Of a stretch of DNA of 64,000 nt, positions 1 to 7,952 are shown piece by piece (the stretch's first letter is position 1; each line of letters starts with the position of its first letter). This DNA is from Bacteroides nordii WAL 11050 = JCM 12987 (lineage in GTDB: Bacteria; Bacteroidota; Bacteroidia; Bacteroidales; Bacteroidaceae): contig BAJA01000008.1 in assembly GCA_000613465.1 (NCBI GenBank), positions 118,307-182,306 of the forward strand, read 5' to 3'. Made by a program: the position numbers and the translations under genes. The notes under the pieces are model-generated. The model was not told the origin of the DNA and ran no database searches. It saw only the letters and a list, made by a program, of their open reading frames with translations.

Positions 1-1
1 T

Positions 2-331
2 TAGTTTTTTGTTGATCAAGAGGTTTAATTCCATTCTTAATTTTGACCCGGAAGGTTTGGGTTTCAAAAAAGTATCACGTCCTTTCTCATAAAGTACGTA
101 AAAGAGATAGTTATTGAAATAAAATATATCTTCTATTTCTATTGGCCCCCAAATATTATTTAATGGTGTCCGATAACAACAAAAAATTTCAGAAAATTCG
201 ATTTCTTCAAAATCTAAGAAGATGCTATGATACTTCGTAAAAGAAAATAGGGTTAAATACTCCGAGTTGTTGTTTTGCTTTGGGATTTGTTTAAGACTAC
301 CATCTATAAACTCCCTTGTGTAAATATCCAT
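2..331 (-). CDS. hypothetical protein, 3' end beyond the window
   Basis: An open frame runs leftward from an ATG at 331-329 and is still open at the window edge, giving at least 110 codons. The protein starts MDIYTREFIDGSLKQIPKQ and is rich in aromatic and acidic residues (for example FLDFEEIEFSEIF). It has no signal peptide, membrane segment or motif I recognise. A GGAGG lies about 20 nt upstream of the ATG, further than usual, though Bacteroides starts depend little on this signal. It is divergent from the HTCS gene at 1232. No function can be assigned; it could equally be the 5' part of a longer protein. Confidence 0.45.
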   Translation of the reverse strand, partial: MDIYTREFIDGSLKQIPKQNNNSEYLTLFSFTKYHSIFLDFEEIEFSEIFCCYRTPLNNIWGPIEIEDIFYFNNYLFYVLYEKGRDTFLKPKPSGSKLRMELNLLINKKL

Positions 332-405
332 ACTGATAGTTTTTTAAATTTCCTCCTTTTAAAATAAAAGAGGTACGGAACTTTAACTTACCTGAATTCA
401 GAAGG

Positions 406-506
406 ATGTGGTGCAGCCCTAAGCTAAACAGAATAAGCAAAGCCCGTACCATATCAGCACAGGCGTTGCAGATTCTTCTTTTTAGCTTATTCGTTAAACA
501 CCACAT
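406..506. repeat. imperfect inverted repeat upstream of the first gene
   Basis: ATGTGGTG at 406-413 is exactly inverted as CACCACAT at 499-506. Inside these ends GAATAAGC and GCTTATTC form a second complementary pair. The segment could fold into a long, interrupted stem in the leader of the reverse-strand gene. A 69-codon reverse frame (297-506) lies over it, but I see no support for it as a gene. Confidence 0.35.
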
Positions 507-1170
507 TTTCTGAATAATAAGAAGTCCGAACGCTGTAATAAATTACATTTCATGAAAATGGATTTCTCCCCATCTTCATTTGCAAAGATATACATTTTTC
601 AATTAAATATCTTTTTCTTTTTGTTTTTTATTCGAAATGTTAGGTTCAGGTTATTCTTTAACAGTTTCTTCCTTAGCTTGTTCAGCTACTTCAAAACTGA
701 TAACTATTCTTTTTCTTCATTAATTACTTAACAGCCGACTCCTTTTGGATAGCACACTGATTATCAGAATAACAAACATTTAATTATGAGTATTTTTAAC
801 TCAACTATTGAGTATAAATTAACCACTTCCAACACTTATTGTCAGTGCCCAATTACAATACCCCAAGTAACAATTAATTATATAGCTATCAGAATATCCC
901 CAAAATTAAGAAATAAAAAAATGATAAATTGAGAAAAATTTTCATCATATAGAAAAAGGACAAAAGTAAAGTTAGTTATTATCAAAGAACATATCAACCA
1001 TATCTTATATAAAGATTGAATTAAATCTGGGATAATTTATGTTCATCAATGGTTAAAGAGTTGTAGATTGATAACTTTTCCATACTTTTGAAACCGTTTT
1101 TTTACACCCTTCAGCGAAGAGACAACGTAAAATTATTAGCTACTAATGAAACAAAATTCATTTATTTTGG
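507..1170. other. gene-free AT-rich stretch
   Basis: About 660 bp without a credible coding frame on either strand, very AT-rich. It separates the leftward partial gene from the rightward HTCS gene and probably holds their divergent upstream signals. I see no tRNA, rRNA or mobile-element end in it. Confidence 0.5.
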
Positions 1171-1171
1171 T

Positions 1172-1200
1172 TGATATTTAACGAATATTTTATAATTTTG
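1172..1200 (+). promoter_or_regulatory. candidate promoter of the first HTCS gene
   Basis: TTG at 1172-1174, an 18-nt gap, then TAATTTTG at 1193-1200 fits the Bacteroides consensus (TTG/TTTG, 19-21 nt, TAnnTTTG) apart from a slightly short gap. It lies 31 bp upstream of the HTCS start codon. Confidence 0.4.
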
Positions 1201-1231
1201 TAGATGTGTTTTTGAATCTTTTGCGAGAAAT

Positions 1232-4200
1232 ATGAAAATATCTTTAAACATTAGACGGATTTTTCTTTTTACTATTTTTTTCATCAGTAGTTCCGTAAGC
1301 AGGTGCCAGATTTATAAGTACATAGGACTGGAAGACGGTCTGAGCAACCAGAAAATATATCATATCCAAAAAGACCGAAGAGGATATATGTGGTTTCTAA
1401 CCCAGGAAGGGGTAGACCGTTATGATGGAAAACATATCAAGCATTACAACTTTTCAGACGGCAGCATGAAGCTGGATTCGCGGGTTGCTTTGAGTTGGCT
1501 CTATATGGACAACGAGAATGTATTATGGGTAATCGGTCAGAAGGGTCGTATTTTCAAATATGATTCGCAGCATGATAAATTCGAACTGGTTTACGTACAT
1601 CCGGAGCTAATCAAAAATAAGTCGCAGGCATTTATGAATTACGGTTATTTGGACAAAAGCGATCGTATGTGGCTATGTTATAAAGACAGCATTACCTGGT
1701 ATGATATCCATGCCGGAACGACTTTACATATGCCTACACCGGTCAACGGTGAAATAACTGCCATTGCACAGATGGATACTAACCATTTCTTTATCGGTAC
1801 AGGAAGTGGTCTGTTTCGTGCCAGGATAGAAAGGGGGAAGCTGAATATAGTACATGACGAAGCAGTAGAAAGTATCAATACACCAGTGCATGAACTCTAT
1901 TACCACGCCATTTCCAAACAACTGTTTGTGGGAAATTATAAAGAGGGAATACTTATATACGACATGGGGAAAACAGGAAAAATCATCCCTTGTCAATCGC
2001 TCAATAATGTAGAGATAAACCGGATCGTTACTTTGAACGCTCATGAACTTCTAATAGCCACAGGCGGGAAAGGTGTATATAAACTGGATATGAATACATG
2101 TATAAGTGAACCCTATATAACGGCCGATTATAGTAGTTATAACGGAATGAACGGAAACAATATTAATGATATTTATGTGGATGAGGATGAACGCATCTGG
2201 CTTGCCAATTATCCTACCGGTATTACCATCCGTAACAACCGTTATGGAAGTTATGACCTAATAAAACATTCCATTGGCAACAACCTTTCACTGGTGAACG
2301 ACCAGGTCCATGATGTGATGGAGGACAGTGACGGTGACCTCTGGTTTGCAACCAGTAACGGCATCAGTCTTTATCAGACCGATACAAAAGAATGGCGTTC
2401 ATTCCTCAGTTCTTTTGATCCGGTACCGGATAACGAGAATCACATTTTTTTAGCACTGTGTGAGGTCTCTCCCGGCGTAATATGGGCTGGCGGTTTTATG
2501 CCAGGCATTTGCAAGATAGAAAAAAAGAAAGGGTTTAAGCTCAGCCACCTCTCTCCTGCTACTATTGCGGGAGTACGTCCCGACCAATACATATTTGACA
2601 TTAAGAAAGATTCGGACGGTGATGTCTGGTCCGGTGGATATTATCACCTGAAACGCATTAATCTTGAGACTAAAAGAGTGCGTCTATATCCGGGAGTAAA
2701 CTCCATCACCACTATTCAAGAGAAAGACACCCGGCATATGTGGATCGGTACAAGAATGGGGCTCTATCAGCTTGACAAGGAATCCGGGATTTACCAATAT
2801 GTTGACCTGCCCGTTGAATCTCCCTATATATGTGCATTATACCAGAGGAATGACGGTATCCTATATATCGGCACTCGTGGAGCTGGACTGCTTATATATG
2901 ACATCGATAAAAAGAAGTTCATCCATCAATATCATACAGACAACTGTGCACTGATTTCCGATAATATCTATACAATTCTCCCACGTCAGGACAAGAGTCT
3001 CCTCATGGGTACAGAAAACGGAATTACCATTTACTCGCCTAAAGAACACTCCTTCCGCAATTGGACACGGGAACAAGGATTGATGAGTGTCAATTTTAAT
3101 ACCGGCTCTGCTACAGCCTATAGCAAAAACACACTTGTTTTTGGTAGCAATAACGGGGCTGTCAGGTTCCCAACAGACATACAGATACCGGAACCGCATT
3201 ACTCCCGTTTGTTATTGCGCGATTTTATGATAGCCTATCATCCCGTTTATCCTGGTGATGACGGCTCTCCTCTGGAAAAGGATATTGACGAGACTGACCG
3301 ATTAAAATTGACTTACGGACAAAACTCCTTTTCTCTTGATGTAACTTCCATTAATTATGATTATCCTTCTAACATTCTTTATTCATGGAAAATTGACGGT
3401 TTTCATAAAGAATGGAGCCGTCCGAGCCAAGACAACCGGATTATTGTAAGAAACCTGCCGCCCGGCGATTATACTTTGCAGATTCGTGCCGTATCCAATG
3501 AGGAAAAATATAAGACCTATGAGACCAGAAACATTCAGATTATCATAACGCCTCCAGCATGGGCCAGTGTATGGGCCATGGCGGTATATGCGATCCTGCT
3601 GGTGCTGATTATGGGTATCATATTCCGTATCATCATGCTACACAAACAGAAGAAGATTTCGGATGAGAAGACACGGTTCTTCATTAATACGGCCCATGAC
3701 ATACGTACCCCGCTCACATTGATAAAGGCTCCACTGGAGGAAGTCGTAGAAAATTGTATGGTAAAGGAACAAGCATTACCGCACATGAATATGGCCCTTA
3801 GAAATGTAAATACATTGCTCCAGTTAACGACCAACCTGATAAATTTCGAACGGGTAGGTGTCTACTCTTCCCACCTTTATGTTTCCGAATACGAATTGAA
3901 CTCCTATATGGATAATGTTTGTGCCACTTTCCGTAAATATGCTGAAATGAGACATGTCAGGTTTGTTTACGAAAGCAATTTTAACTATCTGAATGTGTGG
4001 TTTGACAGTGACAAGATGGGATCTATTCTGAAGAATATCCTGTCCAATGCACTGAAGTACACACCTGAAGGTGGCAGCGTACATATTTATGCCTGCGAGG
4101 AAGCGAACTCCTGGAGCATCGAAGTGAAAGATACCGGAATCGGTATTCCCGCATGTGAACAGAAGAAACTGTTCAGGAATTATTTCCGGGGGAGCAACGT

Positions 4201-5230
4201 TATCAACCTCAAAGTGACAGGCGCCGGAATCGGGTTGATGCTGGTATACAAGCTGGTCAGATTACATAAAGGCAAGATTCAAATTCAGAGTACTGAACAT
4301 CAAGGGACCTGTGTACAAGTTACCTTCCCGAAAGGAAACAGCCATCTCCATAAGGCAAAATTCATATCTCCCAAGACACCGGATGAATGTCCGGAGATTA
4401 TCATACCTGATAGTGCTTCAAATCAACCGTCCATAGAAATATCCCAGGCAAACGGTTCTTTACAACGTATCCTGATAGTAGAGGACAATGATGACTTACG
4501 TAATTATCTTGTTGATATGTTCAGAACGAGTTATAATATCCAGTCCTGTCCAAATGGAAAGGATGCGCTTGTCATAATACGGGAATTTAATCCGAATCTC
4601 ATTATATCCGATATAATGATGCCCGAGATGGGTGGTGATGAACTCTGCTCAGTTATAAAAGGCGACCTTGAAATGTCACATATTCCAGTCATCTTGCTGA
4701 CTGCGCTGGGAGATGAAAAAAACATGCTCGAAGGACTGGAAATTGGAGCAGATGCCTACATCACAAAACCTTTCAGCGTAGGGATACTCAAGGCAACGGT
4801 CAAAAACATACTTGCAAATCGCACGATGCTCCGTCAGGTTTATAACAGTATCGAAGATGAAAAACAGAATCTTCCGTCCAACTGCACCAATACTTTGGAC
4901 TGGAAATTCATAGTCTCTGTCAAGGAGTGCATAGAAAACAACATGGGAAATCCGGATTTCAATGTGGACATACTCAGTAGTCAGCATCACATGAGCCGTA
5001 CAAGTTTCTTCAACAAATTAAAAGCATTGACCGGCTATGCTCCGGCTGATTATATCCGGATGATACGTCTGCAACATGCCGCACAATTGCTGAAACAGGG
5101 TGAATATACAATAACGGAGATTGCCGACATAGTCGGATTCTCGGATACAAAATATTTCCGCGAAGTATTTAAAAAATATTATAATGTAAGTCCAAGCAAA
5201 TTTAATAAAAGTCAGAATATTGATGGCTAA
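1232..5230 (+). CDS. hybrid two-component system sensor/regulator (HTCS)
   Basis: A single 1332-aa protein that joins sensor kinase and response regulator, the standard glycan sensor of Bacteroides PULs. In order: signal peptide (1 to about 25); a periplasmic region of two-bladed Reg_prop repeats with recurring W-F-x-T/W-I-G-T motifs (about 30-690); a Y_Y_Y domain (about 700-770); one membrane helix (about 777-800); HisKA with phospho-acceptor H822 in NTAHDIRTPL; HATPase with N935 and DTGIGIP near 967; a receiver with D1127 in SDIMMPEMGG; and an AraC-type HTH (about 1230-1325). Family knowledge: such proteins bind a glycan fragment in the periplasm and activate a nearby susCD operon. No PUL genes are next to it here; the ars operon follows, so its target is not visible. 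All catalytic residues are present. Confidence 0.93.
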   Translation: MKISLNIRRIFLFTIFFISSSVSRCQIYKYIGLEDGLSNQKIYHIQKDRRGYMWFLTQEGVDRYDGKHIKHYNFSDGSMKLDSRVALSWLYMDNENVLWVIGQKGRIFKYDSQHDKFELVYVHPELIKNKSQAFMNYGYLDKSDRMWLCYKDSITWYDIHAGTTLHMPTPVNGEITAIAQMDTNHFFIGTGSGLFRARIERGKLNIVHDEAVESINTPVHELYYHAISKQLFVGNYKEGILIYDMGKTGKIIPCQSLNNVEINRIVTLNAHELLIATGGKGVYKLDMNTCISEPYITADYSSYNGMNGNNINDIYVDEDERIWLANYPTGITIRNNRYGSYDLIKHSIGNNLSLVNDQVHDVMEDSDGDLWFATSNGISLYQTDTKEWRSFLSSFDPVPDNENHIFLALCEVSPGVIWAGGFMPGICKIEKKKGFKLSHLSPATIAGVRPDQYIFDIKKDSDGDVWSGGYYHLKRINLETKRVRLYPGVNSITTIQEKDTRHMWIGTRMGLYQLDKESGIYQYVDLPVESPYICALYQRNDGILYIGTRGAGLLIYDIDKKKFIHQYHTDNCALISDNIYTILPRQDKSLLMGTENGITIYSPKEHSFRNWTREQGLMSVNFNTGSATAYSKNTLVFGSNNGAVRFPTDIQIPEPHYSRLLLRDFMIAYHPVYPGDDGSPLEKDIDETDRLKLTYGQNSFSLDVTSINYDYPSNILYSWKIDGFHKEWSRPSQDNRIIVRNLPPGDYTLQIRAVSNEEKYKTYETRNIQIIITPPAWASVWAMAVYAILLVLIMGIIFRIIMLHKQKKISDEKTRFFINTAHDIRTPLTLIKAPLEEVVENCMVKEQALPHMNMALRNVNTLLQLTTNLINFERVGVYSSHLYVSEYELNSYMDNVCATFRKYAEMRHVRFVYESNFNYLNVWFDSDKMGSILKNILSNALKYTPEGGSVHIYACEEANSWSIEVKDTGIGIPACEQKKLFRNYFRGSNVINLKVTGAGIGLMLVYKLVRLHKGKIQIQSTEHQGTCVQVTFPKGNSHLHKAKFISPKTPDECPEIIIPDSASNQPSIEISQANGSLQRILIVEDNDDLRNYLVDMFRTSYNIQSCPNGKDALVIIREFNPNLIISDIMMPEMGGDELCSVIKGDLEMSHIPVILLTALGDEKNMLEGLEIGADAYITKPFSVGILKATVKNILANRTMLRQVYNSIEDEKQNLPSNCTNTLDWKFIVSVKECIENNMGNPDFNVDILSSQHHMSRTSFFNKLKALTGYAPADYIRMIRLQHAAQLLKQGEYTITEIADIVGFSDTKYFREVFKKYYNVSPSKFNKSQNIDG

Positions 5231-5702
5231 TAAAAAGCCCCACTAATCTGAGCCTCAGTGTCTCAAGCATATCATTCCTCCTCAGTTCTAATCTTCTTGG
5301 TTTTCCTGACCGGAACGATGTGCAAGACATACTGGGATTTTTTAATTATCATCAGTTCCCTACTCTTTCCTTTGTTTTTCTGCCACCGTAAGCACCAACT
5401 TTTATAATTGCACATAAAACCGATTCAATAACTTGGCCCAAGATATCCAAATGATAAAAATTCATTTAAAGCCTCGTTACTTTCAAATATATAATTGTCT
5501 TTGAAGTTATTAGTGATTTCGGAGTACATTTCTCTCGCCACCAGTGAGAGAAATGCGGATTCTCTATATGTTTCATAAAACTGCTTCATTCTCCAAAAGT
5601 TTTTATCTAAAAAACTTTTAAGGTTAGGTCAGTACTATTGAGAAATTCTACCAGTTCCTTAACAAAAGGGTACCCTCTATCCGAAAAAAATATGCCGCAT
5701 AA
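5231..5702. other. gene-free gap with a perfect hairpin
   Basis: About 470 bp between the HTCS stop and the arsR promoter with no credible gene. At 5527-5555 there is a perfect 10-bp inverted repeat, CATTTCTCTC and GAGAGAAATG, with a 9-nt loop. A second A/T-rich dyad (AAAAGTTTT/AAAACTTTT) lies around 5593-5620. Short reverse-strand frames around 5300-5450 are broken by stops and match nothing I know. This is the left border of the ars locus. Confidence 0.45.
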
Positions 5703-5740
5703 TTTGGCTATTAAAAACATTGTTCGTAGTTTTGCGAACA
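5703..5740 (+). promoter_or_regulatory. ars operon promoter with overlapping ArsR operator
   Basis: TTTG at 5703-5706, 20 nt, then TAGTTTTG at 5727-5734 is a textbook Bacteroides promoter. The perfect dyad TGTTCG (5721-5726) / CGAACA (5735-5740) encloses the -7 box. A bound repressor would therefore cover the -7 element, as expected for an ArsR-family repressor. It lies 25 bp upstream of arsR. Confidence 0.75.
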
Positions 5741-5765
5741 ACAAATTAAAAAAAGGAGAATTGAA

Positions 5766-6092
5766 GTGAAAGAGAAACAGTACACAACAGAGCAGGAACA
5801 GATTGCTCGTTTTGCCAAGGCAATGGGGCACCCGGCACGAATGGCTATTCTTGCTTTTTTGGCAAAACAAGAAAGTTGTTTCTTTGGTGATATTCACGAA
5901 GAACTTCCTATCGCTAAAGCAACCGTTTCGCAACATTTGAAAGAACTGAAAGAAGCTGGCTTAATTCAGGGTGAAATAGAAACGCCCAAAGTCCGGTATT
6001 GTATAAACCGGGAAAACTGGGAACTTGCCCGAAAGTTATTTGCTACTTTCTTAGGGGACTGCCAATGTAAAGATACATCGTGCTGTAAATAA
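5766..6092 (+). CDS. arsR: ArsR-family metalloregulatory repressor
   Basis: A 108-aa winged-helix repressor. The helix-turn-helix is in the middle ([22 protein letters not shown], split here as [10 protein letters not shown] and KELKEAGLI), followed by a wing region and a C-terminal cysteine cluster ([10 protein letters not shown]) that is the likely As(III)/Sb(III) site. Family knowledge: ArsR leaves DNA on arsenite binding. It is the first gene of the operon and sits between two dyads of related sequence (5721-5740 and 6117-6132), so self-regulation is likely. A strong terminator overlaps its stop codon and would limit read-through into the resistance genes. Placement of the metal site by cysteines is inference. 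Confidence 0.92.
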   Translation: MKEKQYTTEQEQIARFAKAMGHPARMAILAFLAKQESCFFGDIHEELPIAKATVSQHLKELKEAGLIQGEIETPKVRYCINRENWELARKLFATFLGDCQCKDTSCCK

Positions 6093-6106
6093 CAGCACCT
6101 TTTTTT
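6080..6106 (+). terminator. intra-operon terminator/attenuator after arsR
   Basis: GTGCTGT (6080-6086) and ACAGCAC (6092-6098) form a perfect 7-bp stem with a 5-nt loop, followed by a run of T to 6106. The stem includes the arsR stop codon (6090-6092). It would make the regulator transcript more abundant than the downstream genes. Confidence 0.75.
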
Positions 6107-6116
6107 GGAATAATTG

Positions 6117-6132
6117 TTCGTAGTTCTACGAA
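6117..6132. promoter_or_regulatory. second ArsR-type operator
   Basis: TTCGTAG and CTACGAA are exact inverted arms around a TT centre. The left half (TTGTTCGTAGTT) repeats that of the operator upstream of arsR. It lies in the 70-bp gap between arsR and arsE, so a second regulated promoter for the resistance genes is plausible. I see no clear TAnnTTTG box with the right spacing. Confidence 0.55.
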
Positions 6133-6162
6133 TTACGATTATCATATTAACTTTAAAGTAGA

Positions 6163-6402
6163 ATGGCAATGGAAATTAAAGTATTAGGCACAGGATGTTC
6201 AAGCTGTAAAGCATTGTATGAGACCACTAAGCAAGCAATTTCAGAATTAGGTTGCAATGCAACACTTATCAAAGAGGAAGATTTATTGAAAATCATGGAA
6301 TATAACATTTTAGGACTTCCGGCTTTGGTAATTAACGAGAAAGTTGTATCAGCCGGAAAAAAGTTATCCCTTGCAGAAGTAAAAGAATTGATAACCAAAT
6401 AA
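6163..6402 (+). CDS. arsE: small thioredoxin-fold protein, ArsE-like
   Basis: A 79-aa thioredoxin-fold protein with a redox-type CSSC motif (GTGCSSCKAL, residues about 12-16) and the cis-Pro loop GLPALVIN. It resembles the 'small redox-active disulfide protein 2' family. No signal peptide, so cytoplasmic. It sits directly upstream of an ArsF-like lipoprotein and an ArsG-like permease, the gene order described for arsEFG loci, where the proteins are linked to handling of nitro/aminobenzylarsenicals. The symbol rests on that context rather than on a diagnostic motif. M1 (6163) and M3 (6169) are both possible starts. Confidence 0.75.
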   Translation: MAMEIKVLGTGCSSCKALYETTKQAISELGCNATLIKEEDLLKIMEYNILGLPALVINEKVVSAGKKLSLAEVKELITK

Positions 6403-6413
6403 AAAAATCGACT

Positions 6414-6857
6414 ATGAGAAAGTTATTTTATCTACTGATTGCCACGCTGGTCTTAGTCTCCTGTGAAAATGGTTCAAAGAAAAAGACCGGAGAAAACCAA
6501 GAGGAAGAAATACAGTCTAACCGCATAGAGGTTCTTTATTTTCATGGAGCACAACGATGTATCACTTGCCGGGCGATAGAAACAAATACAGTAGCCCTTT
6601 TGGATAACCTTTATGCCAAAGAAAAAGCAGAGGGTAAAATTATCTACAAAGTAATAGATATTTCAAAGAAAGAAAATGAAGCGATTGCAGACAAGTACGA
6701 AGTTACATGGTCGTCTTTGTTTGTGAACGGCTGGAAAGACGGTAAAGAGAATGTAAACAATATGACCGAGTTTAGTTTTTCCAATGCCAAAAATACACCA
6801 GACAAGTTTAAAGAGGGAATTAAAAGCAAGATTGACGAATTGTTAAAACAGTTGTAA
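6414..6857 (+). CDS. arsF: ArsF-like thioredoxin-fold lipoprotein (nitrophenyl nitroreductase subunit family)
   Basis: A 147-aa exported protein. A lipobox near residue 17 (LVLVSCENG) predicts lipid anchoring after a hydrophobic signal. The mature domain has EVLYFHGAQRCITCRAIE, with a CxxC redox pair and a thioredoxin-like pattern. This matches the family annotated as nitrophenyl compound nitroreductase subunit ArsF. It lies 11 bp after arsE and its stop is 1 bp before the next start, so the genes are translated as a unit. A true nitroreductase activity is not shown by any flavin or NAD(P)H motif here; a redox relay partner of ArsG is equally reasonable. Confidence 0.8.
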   Translation: MRKLFYLLIATLVLVSCENGSKKKTGENQEEEIQSNRIEVLYFHGAQRCITCRAIETNTVALLDNLYAKEKAEGKIIYKVIDISKKENEAIADKYEVTWSSLFVNGWKDGKENVNNMTEFSFSNAKNTPDKFKEGIKSKIDELLKQL

Positions 6858-6858
6858 G

Positions 6859-7566
6859 ATGGATTTTCTTCAATCGCTATTAGATAACAGTTCTATTCCT
6901 GCTATTACAGCTTTTATCTTGGGGATTTTAACAGCGGTCAGCCCGTGTCCGTTAGCAACCAACATAACGGCAATAGGATTTATTAGTAAGGACATAGAAC
7001 ACCATCACCGGATATTTATAAACGGATTGCTTTATACTTTCGGCAGAATAGTAAGCTATACGGTTCTTGGCTTTATCCTTATCCCTATTCTCCGTGAGGG
7101 GGCAAGTATGTTTATGGTTCAAAAAGCCGTAAGCAAGTACGGGGAAATGCTGATTGCTCCGGCGTTAATCATCATTGGAATATTTATGCTCGATATAATA
7201 AAACTTAATCTGCCCAAAATCAATATCGGCGGTGAAAATTTGAAAAAGAGGACTAAAGGCGGTTGGGGGGCTATGCTATTGGGTGTTTTATTCGCCCTCG
7301 CTTTTTGCCCTACCAGTGGAGTATTTTATTTCGGTATACTTATACCCCTGTCAGCAGCAGAAACAGGCGGGTATCTCTTGCCTGTAATTTACGCTATTGC
7401 TACAGGATTACCCGTAATCCTTGTTGCATGGATTTTAGCGTACAGTGTTGCCGGACTGGGTAAATTTTACAACCGGATGCAAATATTCGAGAAATGGTTT
7501 CGTAAAATAGTTGCTATCCTCTTTATTGCGGTAGGAATTTATTATACAGTAGTCTTTTATCTATAA
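6859..7566 (+). CDS. arsG: ArsG-like aromatic arsenical efflux permease (DsbD/CcdA superfamily)
   Basis: A 235-aa integral membrane protein with about six hydrophobic helices. Two conserved cysteine loops of the DsbD/CcdA fold are visible: VSPCPLATN (about 28-36) and ALAFCPTSGVF (about 146-156). The family is described as a permease for trivalent aminobenzyl arsenicals, paired with ArsE and ArsF. A thiol electron-transfer role, as in CcdA, cannot be excluded from sequence. It follows arsF with a 1-bp gap and precedes arsD by 35 bp. Confidence 0.82.
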   Translation: MDFLQSLLDNSSIPAITAFILGILTAVSPCPLATNITAIGFISKDIEHHHRIFINGLLYTFGRIVSYTVLGFILIPILREGASMFMVQKAVSKYGEMLIAPALIIIGIFMLDIIKLNLPKINIGGENLKKRTKGGWGAMLLGVLFALAFCPTSGVFYFGILIPLSAAETGGYLLPVIYAIATGLPVILVAWILAYSVAGLGKFYNRMQIFEKWFRKIVAILFIAVGIYYTVVFYL

Positions 7567-7601
7567 ATAAACATAGAGTATCATTTAAAATAAAATAGAG
7601 T

Positions 7602-7927
7602 ATGAAAAAGATAGAAATTTTCGACCCGGCAATGTGTTGCCCTACGGGTCTTTGTGGAACAAATATCAACCCTGAATTAATGCGTATTGCGGTTGTTATT
7701 GAAACATTGAAAAAACAGGGTATCATCGTAACCCGTCACAATTTACGTGACGAACCACAAGTGTATGTAAGTAATAGAACGGTAAACGAGTATCTGCAAA
7801 AACATGGGCAGATGCGCTGCCTATTACTTTAGTGGACGGCAAAATCGCTGTTTCACAGACCTATCCTACCACCAAACAAATGAGTGAATGGACAGGTATC
7901 AATTTGGATTTTATGCCAGTAAAATAA
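7602..7927 (+). pseudogene. arsD: arsenite metallochaperone ArsD, frameshifted
   Basis: ArsD carries arsenite to ArsA and weakly represses the operon. The N-terminal part keeps MCCPTGLCG with C12, C13 and C18, the metalloid-binding cysteines of the family. The frame breaks near 7805-7808: frame 1 runs to a stop after HGQMRCLLL (7832), while the correct C-terminus (ADALPITLVDGKIAV... to MPVK, stop 7925-7927) continues in the -1 frame. Adding one base in the G-run restores a 108-aa ArsD of normal length. It sits 25 bp before arsA. Everything else in the operon is intact, so a sequence error is as likely as a real mutation. Confidence 0.85.
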
Positions 7928-7952
7928 ACATTCAACAGCTAATTACATAAAA

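Noticed and set aside
297..506. 69-codon reverse frame near the left edge
   Set aside because: It overlaps the true reverse frame 2-331 and an inverted repeat, and has no family motif.
5607..5936. Reverse 109-codon frame over the arsR promoter
   Set aside because: It is the shadow of arsR and its promoter; composition and position do not support a gene.
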